A DNA stretch of 64,000 nucleotides from Pseudomonas sivasensis (GTDB lineage Bacteria > Pseudomonadota > Gammaproteobacteria > Pseudomonadales > Pseudomonadaceae), in the NCBI RefSeq assembly GCF_013778505.1, contig NZ_JAAOWU010000015.1, forward strand, positions 115,196 to 179,195, written 5' to 3'. A program made the position numbers and the translations under genes. Below the pieces are notes generated by a model. The model saw nothing but the letters and a program-made list of their open reading frames with translations. It was not told the origin of the DNA and made no database searches. Below are positions 26,278 through 36,441 of the stretch, one piece after another. Numbering within the stretch: the stretch's first letter is position 1; the number at the start of each line of letters is the position of its first letter.

Positions 26278-26886
26278 TTACAGTGCCGAAAAATCGAAGG
26301 ATTGATACTGATCTGCGCCAATGCCGGCAAAGCTCAACAGCGCCGGCAATTGCTGGGCGAACCCTTGGTAACCATGGTCGCCACCGGCCTGGATGCGCAA
26401 GGCGCAGGCCCGGTAATACTGTTGGGCGAGGCGATAATCCAGGGTTTCATCCCCGGTCTGCAACCACACCTGATAACGCGCAGCATCCTGGGGTGCCGGC
26501 ACTTCCAACTCGGCGAGTGCCGTGACGTGGTCGTGGGTCAGTTCCCAGGTTTCATCGGTGTAGAGGTTCTTCTGGGTGCCCAGGTAGCCATCGAACATCC
26601 GATGGGGGCTCACCGCCGGGTTGACCAGCAGCGCCTTGAGGCCATGGCGCTCGGCAAGATGGGTTGCATAGTAGCCGCCGAGTGAGCTGCCGACCAGCAG
26701 TGGCCGCCCCAGTTGGGCAATGGCTTGCTCCAACTGAGGAATTGCCTGACGGGGGTGGTGATGCAGCGCCGGCACGCGTAGTTGGTCGGCCAGGCCGAGG
26801 CTGTTCATCACGGTGATGAGCTGGCTGGCCTTGTTGGACGCCGGCGCACTGTTGAAACCGTGGATATACAGGATCGAAGCAGACAT
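26278..26886 (-). CDS. yqiA: YqiA-family esterase
   Basis: Small alpha/beta hydrolase of 202 residues. The N-terminus MSASILYIHGFNSAPASNKA holds the oxyanion HG motif. The nucleophile elbow is GSSLG with Ser68, and a histidine follows in AGGDHGYQGF. E. coli YqiA hydrolyses short acyl esters; its natural substrate is not established. GGAG precedes the ATG. The gene lies between cpdA (50-nt gap) and parE, the same order as in E. coli. Confidence 0.9.
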   Translation of the reverse strand: MSASILYIHGFNSAPASNKASQLITVMNSLGLADQLRVPALHHHPRQAIPQLEQAIAQLGRPLLVGSSLGGYYATHLAERHGLKALLVNPAVSPHRMFDGYLGTQKNLYTDETWELTHDHVTALAELEVPAPQDAARYQVWLQTGDETLDYRLAQQYYRACALRIQAGGDHGYQGFAQQLPALLSFAGIGADQYQSFDFSAL

Positions 26887-26935
26887 ACCGGGCTCTCCGT
26901 GCTTGCGCCAAAAGCGCGCAGTTTACAGGTAAATC

Positions 26936-27751
26936 TCAGTAGCCGTTGCTACCGTAATCCACCGTAAACGCGAACCCGACCAAGCGCTCTACCCCGGTCT
27001 CCAGCCGCCCGTCGGCATGCAAACGCAACCAACGATACCCCGGCGCCTGCTCACTGACCTTGAAGTCCTCGCTGCCCGGCGCGAACTGGATGCAAGTAGA
27101 CGGCGACGCTAGCAAGCGCACGCCATTACGTTCGCGGTCGATTTCCTGGTGCACATGCCCCCAGAGCACTGCCCTGACTTGGGGAAAGCGGTCCAGCACG
27201 GCAAACAACGCTTCGGGATTGCGCAGGCCGATGGGGTCCATCCACGCACAACCGAAAGACACTGGGTGATGGTGAAAGCACACCAGATGATGACGGCCGG
27301 GGGCTTCACTCAGGGCTTGGGCCAGCAATTGCAGTTGCGAGTCCTGAAGGTAGCCTGGCACCGAGCCCGGTACGGCGGAGTCCAGCAGTGTGATGCGCCA
27401 GTTGCCCACATCCACCACCGGTTCAAGCAGGTCGCTGTGCGCAGCGGCGTGCGCCATGATTTGCGGCTCGTCGTGGTTACCGGGAATCCAGCGGGCAGGG
27501 GCGCCGATGGATGCGGTCATGTCGCGAAATTGCTGGTACGACTCCAGCGTGCCGTCCTGGGACAAGTCCCCGGTAGCCACTATCAGGTCGATTTGCGGCT
27601 GTTGCTGGCACACCAACTCAATTACACGCCGCAGGCTCTCACAGGTATTCATACCCAGCAGCGTGCCGTCGGCCTCGGCAAACAGGTGGCTGTCGGACAG
27701 TTGCACCAGCAACGCCGGCGCATCGGGGTTCACGGTGGATACGCTCGGCAA
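26936..27751 (-). CDS. cpdA: 3',5'-cyclic AMP phosphodiesterase CpdA
   Basis: Calcineurin-type metallophosphoesterase that degrades cAMP and so limits Vfr/CRP signalling. From a TTG at 27751 the product has 271 residues. Metal ligands are visible in LSDSHLF, GDLSQDGT, GNHDEP, CFHHHPVSFG and LWGHVHQE. The TTG is preferred over a TTG at 27769 and a GTG at 27733 because GGGAG lies just upstream and the N-terminus PSVSTVNPDAPALLVQLSDSH has the expected length. It lies between yqiB and yqiA. Confidence 0.9.
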   Translation of the reverse strand: MPSVSTVNPDAPALLVQLSDSHLFAEADGTLLGMNTCESLRRVIELVCQQQPQIDLIVATGDLSQDGTLESYQQFRDMTASIGAPARWIPGNHDEPQIMAHAAAHSDLLEPVVDVGNWRITLLDSAVPGSVPGYLQDSQLQLLAQALSEAPGRHHLVCFHHHPVSFGCAWMDPIGLRNPEALFAVLDRFPQVRAVLWGHVHQEIDRERNGVRLLASPSTCIQFAPGSEDFKVSEQAPGYRWLRLHADGRLETGVERLVGFAFTVDYGSNGY

Positions 27752-27849
27752 GGCGCTCTCCCAAGGCAATCACAGGAATAGACAATTGGGGCGATTATGC
27801 TGGGGCAGAACGCAAAGAGGAAACCCAAGGAAGCAGACGCAGTTCACAT

Positions 27850-28299
27850 CTACCGCACGACCTCAAACTCATGACCCAGAGCCAGGCAATGGCTCAACCA
27901 CTCGCCGAGGAACACATTGAGCTGTGCTTTCTCATCGGGCTGGTGCATGAACACATTTGGATAAGGATAGATGCTGCGGAAGCGTCGTGCATGTTCGGCG
28001 CTGATCACTTCGGCCATGCGGGCGTCGTGGTAGACCTGCACTTCCAGTTGCGGCACCGGCAGCCAAGGCAGGCTGTGTTCCTGACGCACGCGCAGGGTGG
28101 TGGTGTACGGACAGTTGACGATAACTTCCAGGGCCAGTACGCCGAGCATTTGGTCGCCATGGGTCACGCCGATGCGCCGTGCCTCGGGGGCGTGGCGCAT
28201 GTCGGGCAACAGGCGCATCAGCCGCGCATAGTTGGCTTCGCAGGCGGCTTGCAGCCCGATCAGGTCGACTCGATAACGTTCCCGTGCCTTTACTGCCAT
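27850..28299 (-). CDS. yqiB: DUF1249 (YqiB) family protein
   Basis: Cytoplasmic protein of 149 residues with the DUF1249 pattern: YRVDLIGLQAACEANYARLMRLLPDM, then LALEVIVNCPYTTTLRV, VQVYHDARMAEVIS and the conserved YPYPNVFMHQPDEKAQLNVFLGEWL. The function is unknown. It overlaps the end of nudF by 10 nt, so translation is probably coupled. The nudF-yqiB-cpdA-yqiA-parE order is shared with E. coli. Confidence 0.9.
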   Translation of the reverse strand: MAVKARERYRVDLIGLQAACEANYARLMRLLPDMRHAPEARRIGVTHGDQMLGVLALEVIVNCPYTTTLRVRQEHSLPWLPVPQLEVQVYHDARMAEVISAEHARRFRSIYPYPNVFMHQPDEKAQLNVFLGEWLSHCLALGHEFEVVR

Positions 28300-28907
28300 A
28301 ACCCCCTCACTTCCGCGCGATTAAGCGCAAGCCATTGCAGGGCGATAATGCTGGCTGCGTTGGAAATCTTGCCGTCGCGCACCGCTTGCAGGGCATCTTC
28401 GAAGGCCCAGACGGTGACGCGGATATCTTCTGCCTCTTCTTCCAATCCATGGACACCACCTGCACCGGCGCTCTCGCAACGGCCCAGGTACAAATGCACA
28501 AACTCGGTACTGCCACCGGGCGACGGGAAATACTTGGTAATCGGCCACAGCGCGGAGAACGTCAGCCCAGCTTCCTCCTCGGCTTCGCGGTGTGCAACCT
28601 CCTCCGGCTCTTCATCCTTGTCGATCAGGCCCGCGACCATTTCCACCAGCCAAGGGTTGTTGCTGCGGCCCATGGCGCCTACACGGAACTGCTCGATCAA
28701 CACCACTTCATCGCGCTGCGGGTCGTACGGCAAGACACACACCGCGTCGTGACGGACGAAGACTTCGCGGTTGATCACCCGGCTCATGCCGCCATCGAAT
28801 TTTTCGTGGCGCAGTTGCACGCGATCAAGCTGGTAGAAGCCCTTGTAGGCATTGTCGCGCTGAACAATTTCGATTGTGCTCGGCGTCGATTTTGCTGTGT
28901 CCGTCAT
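28290..28907 (-). CDS. nudF: ADP-ribose diphosphatase (Nudix)
   Basis: Hydrolyses ADP-ribose to AMP and ribose 5-phosphate. The product has 205 residues. A complete Nudix box spans 93-115 (G93, E99, R107-E108, E111-E112, G114-L115). Upstream, the VNREVF-like beta strand and LIEQFRVGA are typical of the NudF/ADPRase group. It is the first gene of nudF-yqiB-cpdA-yqiA-parE; the ATG at 28907 diverges from the lipoprotein gene at 29100. Confidence 0.94.
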   Translation of the reverse strand: MTDTAKSTPSTIEIVQRDNAYKGFYQLDRVQLRHEKFDGGMSRVINREVFVRHDAVCVLPYDPQRDEVVLIEQFRVGAMGRSNNPWLVEMVAGLIDKDEEPEEVAHREAEEEAGLTFSALWPITKYFPSPGGSTEFVHLYLGRCESAGAGGVHGLEEEAEDIRVTVWAFEDALQAVRDGKISNAASIIALQWLALNRAEVRGLWQ

Positions 28908-29099
28908 ATCCCTTCCTCGTTATGCCTGAGCAATTCGCGCCATCCTAACGCGCTCCCGCCCTCGGATGCAGCCCCTTTCCGGTTGCCGGGATAGACGGCG
29001 GGCGTCAAACTCACTCTAATCAGCTTAGTGGCGAACTGACTGCCTTGCTGGTAGTCGAAGCTGCACAATTTCGCTCTTATCGATAGACGAAGGACACCC

Positions 29100-29837
29100 A
29101 TGTCGCTTTTAAAAATCGCCTCCGTGGCCTGCATCGCCTTGACCCTCGGCGCCTGCCAAAGCTTGTTCCAACCCAACTGGCGTACCCCGCTGGAAGCCAC
29201 CCGCGACACCACTGAACAAACCCGGCCGGGCTGCGCCAGCGCCGATTGCGCACTGGTGAATATCGACACCGTGCACTTCGCCAAGGAACCCAAGCTGGAC
29301 GCGCTGATCGAACAGCGCCTACTGGAAATGACCGGCGCCAACCCGCTGCCGACCAGCCTTGAGACCTATCGCGAGCAATTCCTGAAAACCGCGGCCCCAA
29401 GCAACAGCATGTATTTGCAGGCCAAGGTACGGGAGCAGCATGACGGCTTGGTGATCATCGAACTGTCCAGCTATCTGGACCAGGGTGCCACCCATGGCGA
29501 GCCGGGCCGCGCATTCATCAACTATTCGCGCCAGCAGCAAAAGGCCCTATCGCTCACCGACATGCTACTGCCGGGTAAAGAGGACGCCTTCTGGAAAGCC
29601 GCCCAAGTGGCACACAACAGTTGGTTGATCAGCACCCGCCTGAGCCTGGAGCCGGAGTTTGTGAAAACCTACCCCTTCCAGAAAACCCCGAACGTTGCGC
29701 TGACCTATGGTGGCGTGGTCCTCAAGTACCCCACCACCACCATCGCGCCGTATGCCTTGGGCCATGTCGAGTTGCAGATTCCCTACTCGCGCCTGGACGG
29801 CATTCTCAAGCCTGAGCTGGTACCCGCACGCCGCTGA
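29100..29837 (+). CDS. RsiV/DUF3298-like lipoprotein
   Basis: Predicted lipoprotein of 245 residues with the lipobox LTLGAC (Cys19). The body contains FINYSRQQQKALSLTDMLLPGKEDAFWKAA and a C-terminal VALTYGGVVLKYPTTTIAPYALGHVELQIPYSRL, the pattern of the DUF3298/RsiV C-terminal domain found in several cell-envelope proteins. The role is unknown. GAAGGA precedes the ATG. Its 3' end overlaps the convergent cytX gene by 32 nt. The same position in P. aeruginosa (PA4972) holds a homologous gene. Confidence 0.78.
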   Translation: MSLLKIASVACIALTLGACQSLFQPNWRTPLEATRDTTEQTRPGCASADCALVNIDTVHFAKEPKLDALIEQRLLEMTGANPLPTSLETYREQFLKTAAPSNSMYLQAKVREQHDGLVIIELSSYLDQGATHGEPGRAFINYSRQQQKALSLTDMLLPGKEDAFWKAAQVAHNSWLISTRLSLEPEFVKTYPFQKTPNVALTYGGVVLKYPTTTIAPYALGHVELQIPYSRLDGILKPELVPARR

Positions 29838-31095
29838 AGGCCCGACCCAGGATGAACTGCAGCAGCCCTGCCAGCACCAGCGCCGGCAGGGTTGCGCCGA
29901 CATCCGGGTACAGATTGGCCAACAGATGGTAAGTGGCAATGCCACCTAACCAGGCCAACAGCGCCGGCCAACGCAGGCCGGCAACCACACCCTGACCACG
30001 ACGGCGCAGGATGAAATGATCCACCAGCACCACACCGAACAACGGCGCAAACACTGAGCCGATCAATAGCAGGAAGTTCTGGTACTGGGCCAACGGCGCG
30101 AAACAGGCGATCAAGGTGCAGATGACACCGATGGCCAACGCCAGATGCTCGACTTTCAAGCGCAACAGAACCCCGCTGGACACCGCCGCCGAGTGAATAT
30201 CGGCAAAAGCATTTTCCGACTCGTCCAACAGGATCAGCAGCAGCGGAATCCCCAGGCCGGCGCCAGCCAAAGCCAGGAGCAGCGCGTTCACTTCACCGCT
30301 CGGCGCAAATGCCAGGGTGTAGGCCACGCCCAGGCTCATCAGCCAGAAATTGCCGATAAAGAAGCCCACCGCGGTGCCGCCGAACACGCTTTTAGCGCGC
30401 TTACCGAAACGGGAGTAATCGGCAATCAGCGGTAACCAGGACAGCGGCATGGCGATGGCAATATCGAAGCCCACGGCGAACGGCATCGAACCATCACCGG
30501 CCTGAGCCCATAGCGCGGCCAAATCAGCCTTGGCGAACAAGTTCCAGGTGAGCCACAGACAGGCGGCGAGCAGCAGCCAGATGCCCCATTTGCGCAGGAT
30601 CTGACGCACAAAGGTCAATGGACCGCTGACTGCCAGCAGCGTCGCCAAGCCGCCGAAAAACAGCGTCCACAGCAACGGGCTGGCCAGCAGGCTGCCCTCG
30701 CTGAATGCTCGCGTACCCAACAGGCTGGCCGCATCGCGCATCACAATGATTTCGAATGAACCCCAGCCGATCAACTGCAGCAAGTTGAGCAACGCGGGCA
30801 GGCTCGCGCCTTTGGCACCGAGGCTGAGCTTGAGCGCGGCCATGGCGGACAGGCCGGTGTCGCTGCCGATCACGCCGACGGCGGCCAGCAACAACACGCC
30901 GACCAGAGTGCCGAGGAAGATTGCCAGCAATGAACCCGACAGGCCCAGCCCCGGCGCAAGCAAAGCGCCGGTTTGCAGGACCATCAGGCCAATGCCGAGG
31001 GAGAACCATAGGGAGAACAGGTCGCGGGCGCCGAAGACACGTTTGTCTTGGGGGACTGCGATGTCCGGTGAGTAGGTGCTCGGTTGAATGTTCAA
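29806..31095 (-). CDS. cytX: Hydroxymethylpyrimidine transporter CytX
   Basis: NCS1-family membrane transporter of 429 residues with about 12 hydrophobic helices (FSLWFSLGIGLMVLQTGALL; LLIGSVFAPLFGVVLVDHFIL near the end). NCS1 signature regions SDTGLSAMAAL and LLQLIGWGSFEIIVM are present. CytX members beside thi genes import the thiamine precursor HMP. Location next to thiC, which makes HMP-P, supports this substrate. The start appears to be TTG at 31095 with AGAG upstream; no ATG lies before the first helix. Confidence 0.85.
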   Translation of the reverse strand: MNIQPSTYSPDIAVPQDKRVFGARDLFSLWFSLGIGLMVLQTGALLAPGLGLSGSLLAIFLGTLVGVLLLAAVGVIGSDTGLSAMAALKLSLGAKGASLPALLNLLQLIGWGSFEIIVMRDAASLLGTRAFSEGSLLASPLLWTLFFGGLATLLAVSGPLTFVRQILRKWGIWLLLAACLWLTWNLFAKADLAALWAQAGDGSMPFAVGFDIAIAMPLSWLPLIADYSRFGKRAKSVFGGTAVGFFIGNFWLMSLGVAYTLAFAPSGEVNALLLALAGAGLGIPLLLILLDESENAFADIHSAAVSSGVLLRLKVEHLALAIGVICTLIACFAPLAQYQNFLLLIGSVFAPLFGVVLVDHFILRRRGQGVVAGLRWPALLAWLGGIATYHLLANLYPDVGATLPALVLAGLLQFILGRAFSGVRVPAQA

Positions 31096-31137
31096 GGGTG
31101 TTATCTCTGAGGGGCATGTGTTGTTTGAAAGATTGCT

Positions 31138-31210
31138 ATCGGGGGCAAGCCCCCTCCCACATTTTGAATGGCGAACACGTTCAAGTGTGGGAGGAGGCCT
31201 GCCCCCGATG
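31138..31210. repeat. REPIN between cytX and thiC
   Basis: Two inverted REP cores: ATCGGGGGCAAGCCCCCTCC at the left, and GTGTGGGAGGAGGCCTGCCC at the right. A short spacer carries a small palindrome (GAACACGTTC). It lies downstream of thiC and upstream of cytX on the minus strand, so it may separate their transcripts. Confidence 0.88.
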
Positions 31211-31239
31211 AGGCCCTTAAAAGCACCTGCAACCTCGGA

Positions 31240-33129
<1,890 letters not shown>

Positions 33130-33190
33130 CACGGGCTCCAACTTATCCAGGCGGTGGATTTTTGTCGGAGCGAACCTGTGACGGATGGAC

Positions 33191-33206
33191 GCACTGAAAC
33201 CAGTGC
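33191..33206 (-). promoter_or_regulatory. Leader hairpin in thiC 5' UTR (proximal)
   Basis: GCACTG and CAGTGC form a 6-bp stem with a 4-nt loop, 62 nt upstream of the thiC start. With the next hairpin upstream it fills the region between the TPP aptamer and the ribosome-binding site. A GCTCC at 33167-33171 could pair with the GGAGC of the Shine-Dalgarno at 33135-33139. Confidence 0.4.
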
Positions 33207-33225
33207 TGTGCTTGGCGCACGAGGA

Positions 33226-33244
33226 CTGTTCGATTGTCGAACAG
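33226..33244 (-). promoter_or_regulatory. Leader hairpin in thiC 5' UTR (distal)
   Basis: CTGTTCGA and TCGAACAG form a perfect 8-bp stem with a 3-nt loop, 42 nt downstream of the TPP aptamer in the transcript. No U tract follows, so it is not a classical terminator. It may belong to the riboswitch expression platform. Confidence 0.45.
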
Positions 33245-33285
33245 CATCCCGGACGAAGCACAAGAGGACTCGCCGGGTGACGAGA

Positions 33286-33379
33286 AATCTTGTTCCCTAC
33301 GCAGGCGTTAACCTGATCAGGTTCAACGGGATCCGGTATTTACCGATCTCAGCCTTCCAACAAGGCACCCCGACAAGAA
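33286..33379 (-). ncRNA. TPP riboswitch (thi-box)
   Basis: On the minus strand the conserved order is complete: CGGGGTGCC, GGCTGAGATC, GTTGAACCTGATCAGGTTA and GCGTAGGGAACAAG. These are the landmark segments of the thiamine pyrophosphate aptamer, including the CUGAGA and ACCUGAUC cores. It precedes thiC and should lower ThiC synthesis when TPP is plentiful. Confidence 0.97.
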
Positions 33380-33388
33380 CGCGGCCAG

Positions 33389-33417
33389 TCTAGACCATGG
33401 CGTGGGCAAATTGCCAA
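33389..33417 (-). promoter_or_regulatory. Candidate promoter for the thiC riboswitch transcript
   Basis: TTGGCA (33412-33417), a 17-nt spacer, then TCTAGA (33389-33394) on the minus strand. The -10 match is weak (3 of 6). The position is fitting, because a start about 7 nt later would begin the RNA right at the TPP aptamer. Confidence 0.3.
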
Positions 33418-33578
33418 CAGTGGAGCATTCAGCGTGATGAATGGCGCAATTACAGGATTGTTGTGCCGGGGTCGCGCCACTACACTCGGATGCCGCCTCA
33501 AGGCTTGACGCCAGAAATGACCAGCCGTAGCCTTGGGCGCTAAATTATCGCCGTAATATTCACACTAGGGATCGCCTC

Positions 33579-35018
33579 ATGCTGCGCAAACTTTCACTGG
33601 CTGTTGCCGTGTCTTGTGCGACCAACGGAATGGTCTGGGCAGCTGAAGCGCCCTTGTCTGCCAGAACCGATCTGGTCAGCGTCTATCAGGAAGCGGTGGA
33701 TAACAACGCCGACCTGGCCGCCGCCCGTGCCCAATACGGTGCGCAAAAAGAAGTGGTACCCCAGGCCCGCGCCGGGCTGCTGCCGAATCTGTCGGCTGGT
33801 GCCGATATCAACAATGTGCGCACCCAGATCGACACGCCCTCGGCCACCGCCAACCGTGACGCCCATTCCTGGCGCGCGACCTTGAGCCAGCCACTGTTCC
33901 GCGCCGACCGCTGGTTCCAGCTACAAGCCGCCGAAGCCGTCAACGAGCAGGCCGCATTGCAACTGTCGGCCACCGAACAGAACCTGATTCTGCAGAGCGC
34001 CGAAAGTTACTTCGCCGTGCTGCGCGCCCAGGACAACCTGGCCTCCACCAAGGCCGAAGAAAATGCATTCAAGCGCCAACTGGACCAGTCCAACGAGCGC
34101 TTCGATGTGGGCTTGTCGGACAAGACCGACGTGCTGCAATCCCAGGCCAGCTACGACACCGCTCGCGCCAACCGGATCCTGGCTCAACGCCAGGTGGAAG
34201 ACGCCTTTGAAGCGCTGATTACGCTGACCAACCGCCAATACAACTCGATCCAAGGCATCGTGCACACGTTGCCGGTGTTGCCGCCGCTGCCGAACGACGC
34301 CAAAGCGTGGGTCGAAACCGCTGGCCGCCAAAACCTGAATCTGTTGGCCAGCAACTACGCCGTCACCGCCGCTGAAGAAACCCTCAAACAGCGCAAGGCC
34401 GGTCATGCGCCGACTCTGGACGCAGTGGCGCAATACGAAAAAGGCGACAACGACGCGCTCGGTTTCAGCAACCCGAATGCTTTCGGCACGCCGTATCGCG
34501 GCGACGTCGAGCAGCGCACCATCGGCCTGCGCCTGAGTATCCCGCTGTACAGCGGCGGCCTGACCAGCTCGCAAGTGCGTGAGTCCTACTCACGCCTGGG
34601 CCAGACCGAGCAGCAGCGCGAGGGCCTGCGCCGCCAGGTGGTGGAAAATACGCGCAACCTGCACCGCGCGGTGAACACCGATGTGGAGCAGGTGCAAGCG
34701 CGCCGCCAGTCGATCATCTCTAACCAGAGCGCGGTGGAAGCCACGGAAATCGGTTACCAGGTGGGTACGCGCAATATCGTCGACGTGCTGGATTCACAGC
34801 GCCAGCTCTACTCGTCGGTGCGCAACTACAACAACAGCCGCTACGACTACATCCTCGACAACCTGCGTTTGAAGCAGGCTGCGGGCACCTTGAACCCTGG
34901 GGATTTGCAAGACCTGGCACGCTACCTCAAGGCGGACTACAACCCGGACAAGGACTTCCTGCCGCCGGACCTCGCCAAGGCCGCTGCCGAACAACTCAAG
35001 GCCCGCCCGGGATACTGA
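33579..35018 (+). CDS. TolC family outer-membrane efflux channel
   Basis: Trimeric outer-membrane channel used by type I secretion and RND or ABC efflux. The product has 479 residues with a signal peptide (MLRKLSLAVAVSCATNGMVWAAEA). Two repeated helical/beta halves follow: LVSVYQEAVDNNADLAAARAQ and, near residue 250, NLLASNYAVTAAEETLKQR. It resembles P. aeruginosa OpmH, which occupies the same place after thiC. E. coli tolC likewise neighbours the nudF-parE operon. A REPIN follows the stop. Confidence 0.92.
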   Translation: MLRKLSLAVAVSCATNGMVWAAEAPLSARTDLVSVYQEAVDNNADLAAARAQYGAQKEVVPQARAGLLPNLSAGADINNVRTQIDTPSATANRDAHSWRATLSQPLFRADRWFQLQAAEAVNEQAALQLSATEQNLILQSAESYFAVLRAQDNLASTKAEENAFKRQLDQSNERFDVGLSDKTDVLQSQASYDTARANRILAQRQVEDAFEALITLTNRQYNSIQGIVHTLPVLPPLPNDAKAWVETAGRQNLNLLASNYAVTAAEETLKQRKAGHAPTLDAVAQYEKGDNDALGFSNPNAFGTPYRGDVEQRTIGLRLSIPLYSGGLTSSQVRESYSRLGQTEQQREGLRRQVVENTRNLHRAVNTDVEQVQARRQSIISNQSAVEATEIGYQVGTRNIVDVLDSQRQLYSSVRNYNNSRYDYILDNLRLKQAAGTLNPGDLQDLARYLKADYNPDKDFLPPDLAKAAAEQLKARPGY

Positions 35019-35034
35019 GCACACGACAAAACAA

Positions 35035-35124
35035 CTGTGGGAGGGGGCTTGCTCCCGATAGCAATCTTTCAGGTCAGTCGTTTTGACTGACACTCTGCTA
35101 TCAGAAGCAAGCGCCCTCCCACCT
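35035..35124. repeat. REPIN between tolC-type gene and waaA
   Basis: GTGGGAGGGGGCTTGCTCCC at the left and an inverted, slightly diverged GAAGCAAGCGCCCTCCCAC at the right. The centre contains a palindrome (CAGTCG TTTT GACTG). It lies between two convergent genes and forms the only obvious transcript-end structure there. Confidence 0.88.
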
Positions 35125-35140
35125 TTGGATCGGCGCTGGG

Positions 35141-36418
35141 TCAGCGAGCGATCAATCGGCCCAAACCATCCAGCAACCGCTTCAGCGCGCCCTGATTAGC
35201 CTGCATCACTTTGAGCCCCGCCTGCGCCATTTTGCGCGCATCCTGCGGCAGTTCGAACAGCTGTCGCACGGCTTCGGCCAACCCTTCAGCGTCATCCACC
35301 TCACGCAACGCACCCGCTTCGCGCATCATCGCGGTGATTTCGAGGAAGTTGAACACATGGGGCCCCATGATCACCGGCTTGGCCAGTGCCGCCGGCTCCA
35401 GAGGATTGTGCCCACCGGTCGCCACCAGGCTGCCGCCGACGAAGGCGCTGTCGGCGAGGGCGTAGAGAAACAGCAACTCGCCCATGGTATCGCCGAGCAG
35501 CACTGAAGTTTGTGCGCTTACGGGCTCGCCTGTAGAACGGCGCACCGTGGCAAATCCTTGCTGCTTGCACAGCTCGAACATCGGGCCGAAGCGTTCCTGA
35601 TGACGCGGGACCAGAATCAGTAACGCGTTGGGATAGTGGCTGAGCAACTGACGATGAGCGGCCAACACCACTTCATCTTCACCTTCGTGAGTACTGGCGG
35701 CGATCCACACGGGACGCTCGCTGGCGCCCCATTGCTCGCGCAAGGCGGCGGCACGCTCAAGTAGCTGCGGGTCGATGGTCAGGTCGAACTTGATAGAGCC
35801 GGTCACTTCCACAGTCTCCGGCCGCGCGCCCAGGCTCAAGAAACGTTGGGCCTCGGTTTGCGTCTGCACAGCAAACAAGCTCATTTCAGCCAGCATCGGC
35901 GCCGTCAGCTTGGCGAAACGCCCATAGCCCTTGGCAGAGCGCGCCGACAGCCGCGCATTGGCCAGCGCCACCGGAATTCCGCGCTGGGCGCAGGCGTGGA
36001 TATGGTTGGGCCACAGTTCGGTTTCCATGATCACCGCGAGCTTGGGCTGCACGCGATCGAGAAAACGCTTGGCGGCGCACGGCAAGTCATAGGGCAAATA
36101 GCAGTGCTGGATACGCGGCTCGTTGGCGAACAACGCCTGGATCCGCTCGGAACCGGTGGGCGTCATGCAAGTGACGGTGATCGGCAGCTGTGGATAACGC
36201 TCCAGCAGCCCACGGATCATCGGCGCAGCGGCAATGCTTTCGCCCACTGACACGGCATGCACCCAGATTCCGCCAGGCTGCATCACCGGCAAGCCATAGG
36301 AAAACCGCTCGCCCACGCGCCTGGCGTAGGCCGGTGCCTTGCGCGCGCGCAGCCACAGACGTAAAGCCACCAACGGCAGCGCCAGGTAAAACAGACAGCT
36401 GTAGAGAGTTCTATTCAT
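35141..36418 (-). CDS. waaA: 3-deoxy-D-manno-octulosonic acid (Kdo) transferase
   Basis: GT30 enzyme that adds Kdo to lipid IVA, starting the LPS inner core on the cytoplasmic face of the inner membrane. The product has 425 residues. It has an N-terminal membrane anchor (YSCLFYLALPLVALRLWLRAR), then GGIWVHAVSVGESIAAAP with the catalytic Glu, MTPTGSERI and METELWPN. The C-terminal GT-B half carries AASTHEGEDE and GGHNPLEPAALAKPVIMG. The ATG at 36418 is preferred over an upstream TTG. It stands apart from the core cluster at 41-56 kb. Confidence 0.95.
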   Translation of the reverse strand: MNRTLYSCLFYLALPLVALRLWLRARKAPAYARRVGERFSYGLPVMQPGGIWVHAVSVGESIAAAPMIRGLLERYPQLPITVTCMTPTGSERIQALFANEPRIQHCYLPYDLPCAAKRFLDRVQPKLAVIMETELWPNHIHACAQRGIPVALANARLSARSAKGYGRFAKLTAPMLAEMSLFAVQTQTEAQRFLSLGARPETVEVTGSIKFDLTIDPQLLERAAALREQWGASERPVWIAASTHEGEDEVVLAAHRQLLSHYPNALLILVPRHQERFGPMFELCKQQGFATVRRSTGEPVSAQTSVLLGDTMGELLFLYALADSAFVGGSLVATGGHNPLEPAALAKPVIMGPHVFNFLEITAMMREAGALREVDDAEGLAEAVRQLFELPQDARKMAQAGLKVMQANQGALKRLLDGLGRLIAR

Positions 36419-36441
36419 GGCGGCGGAGTTTATCCACTTTT

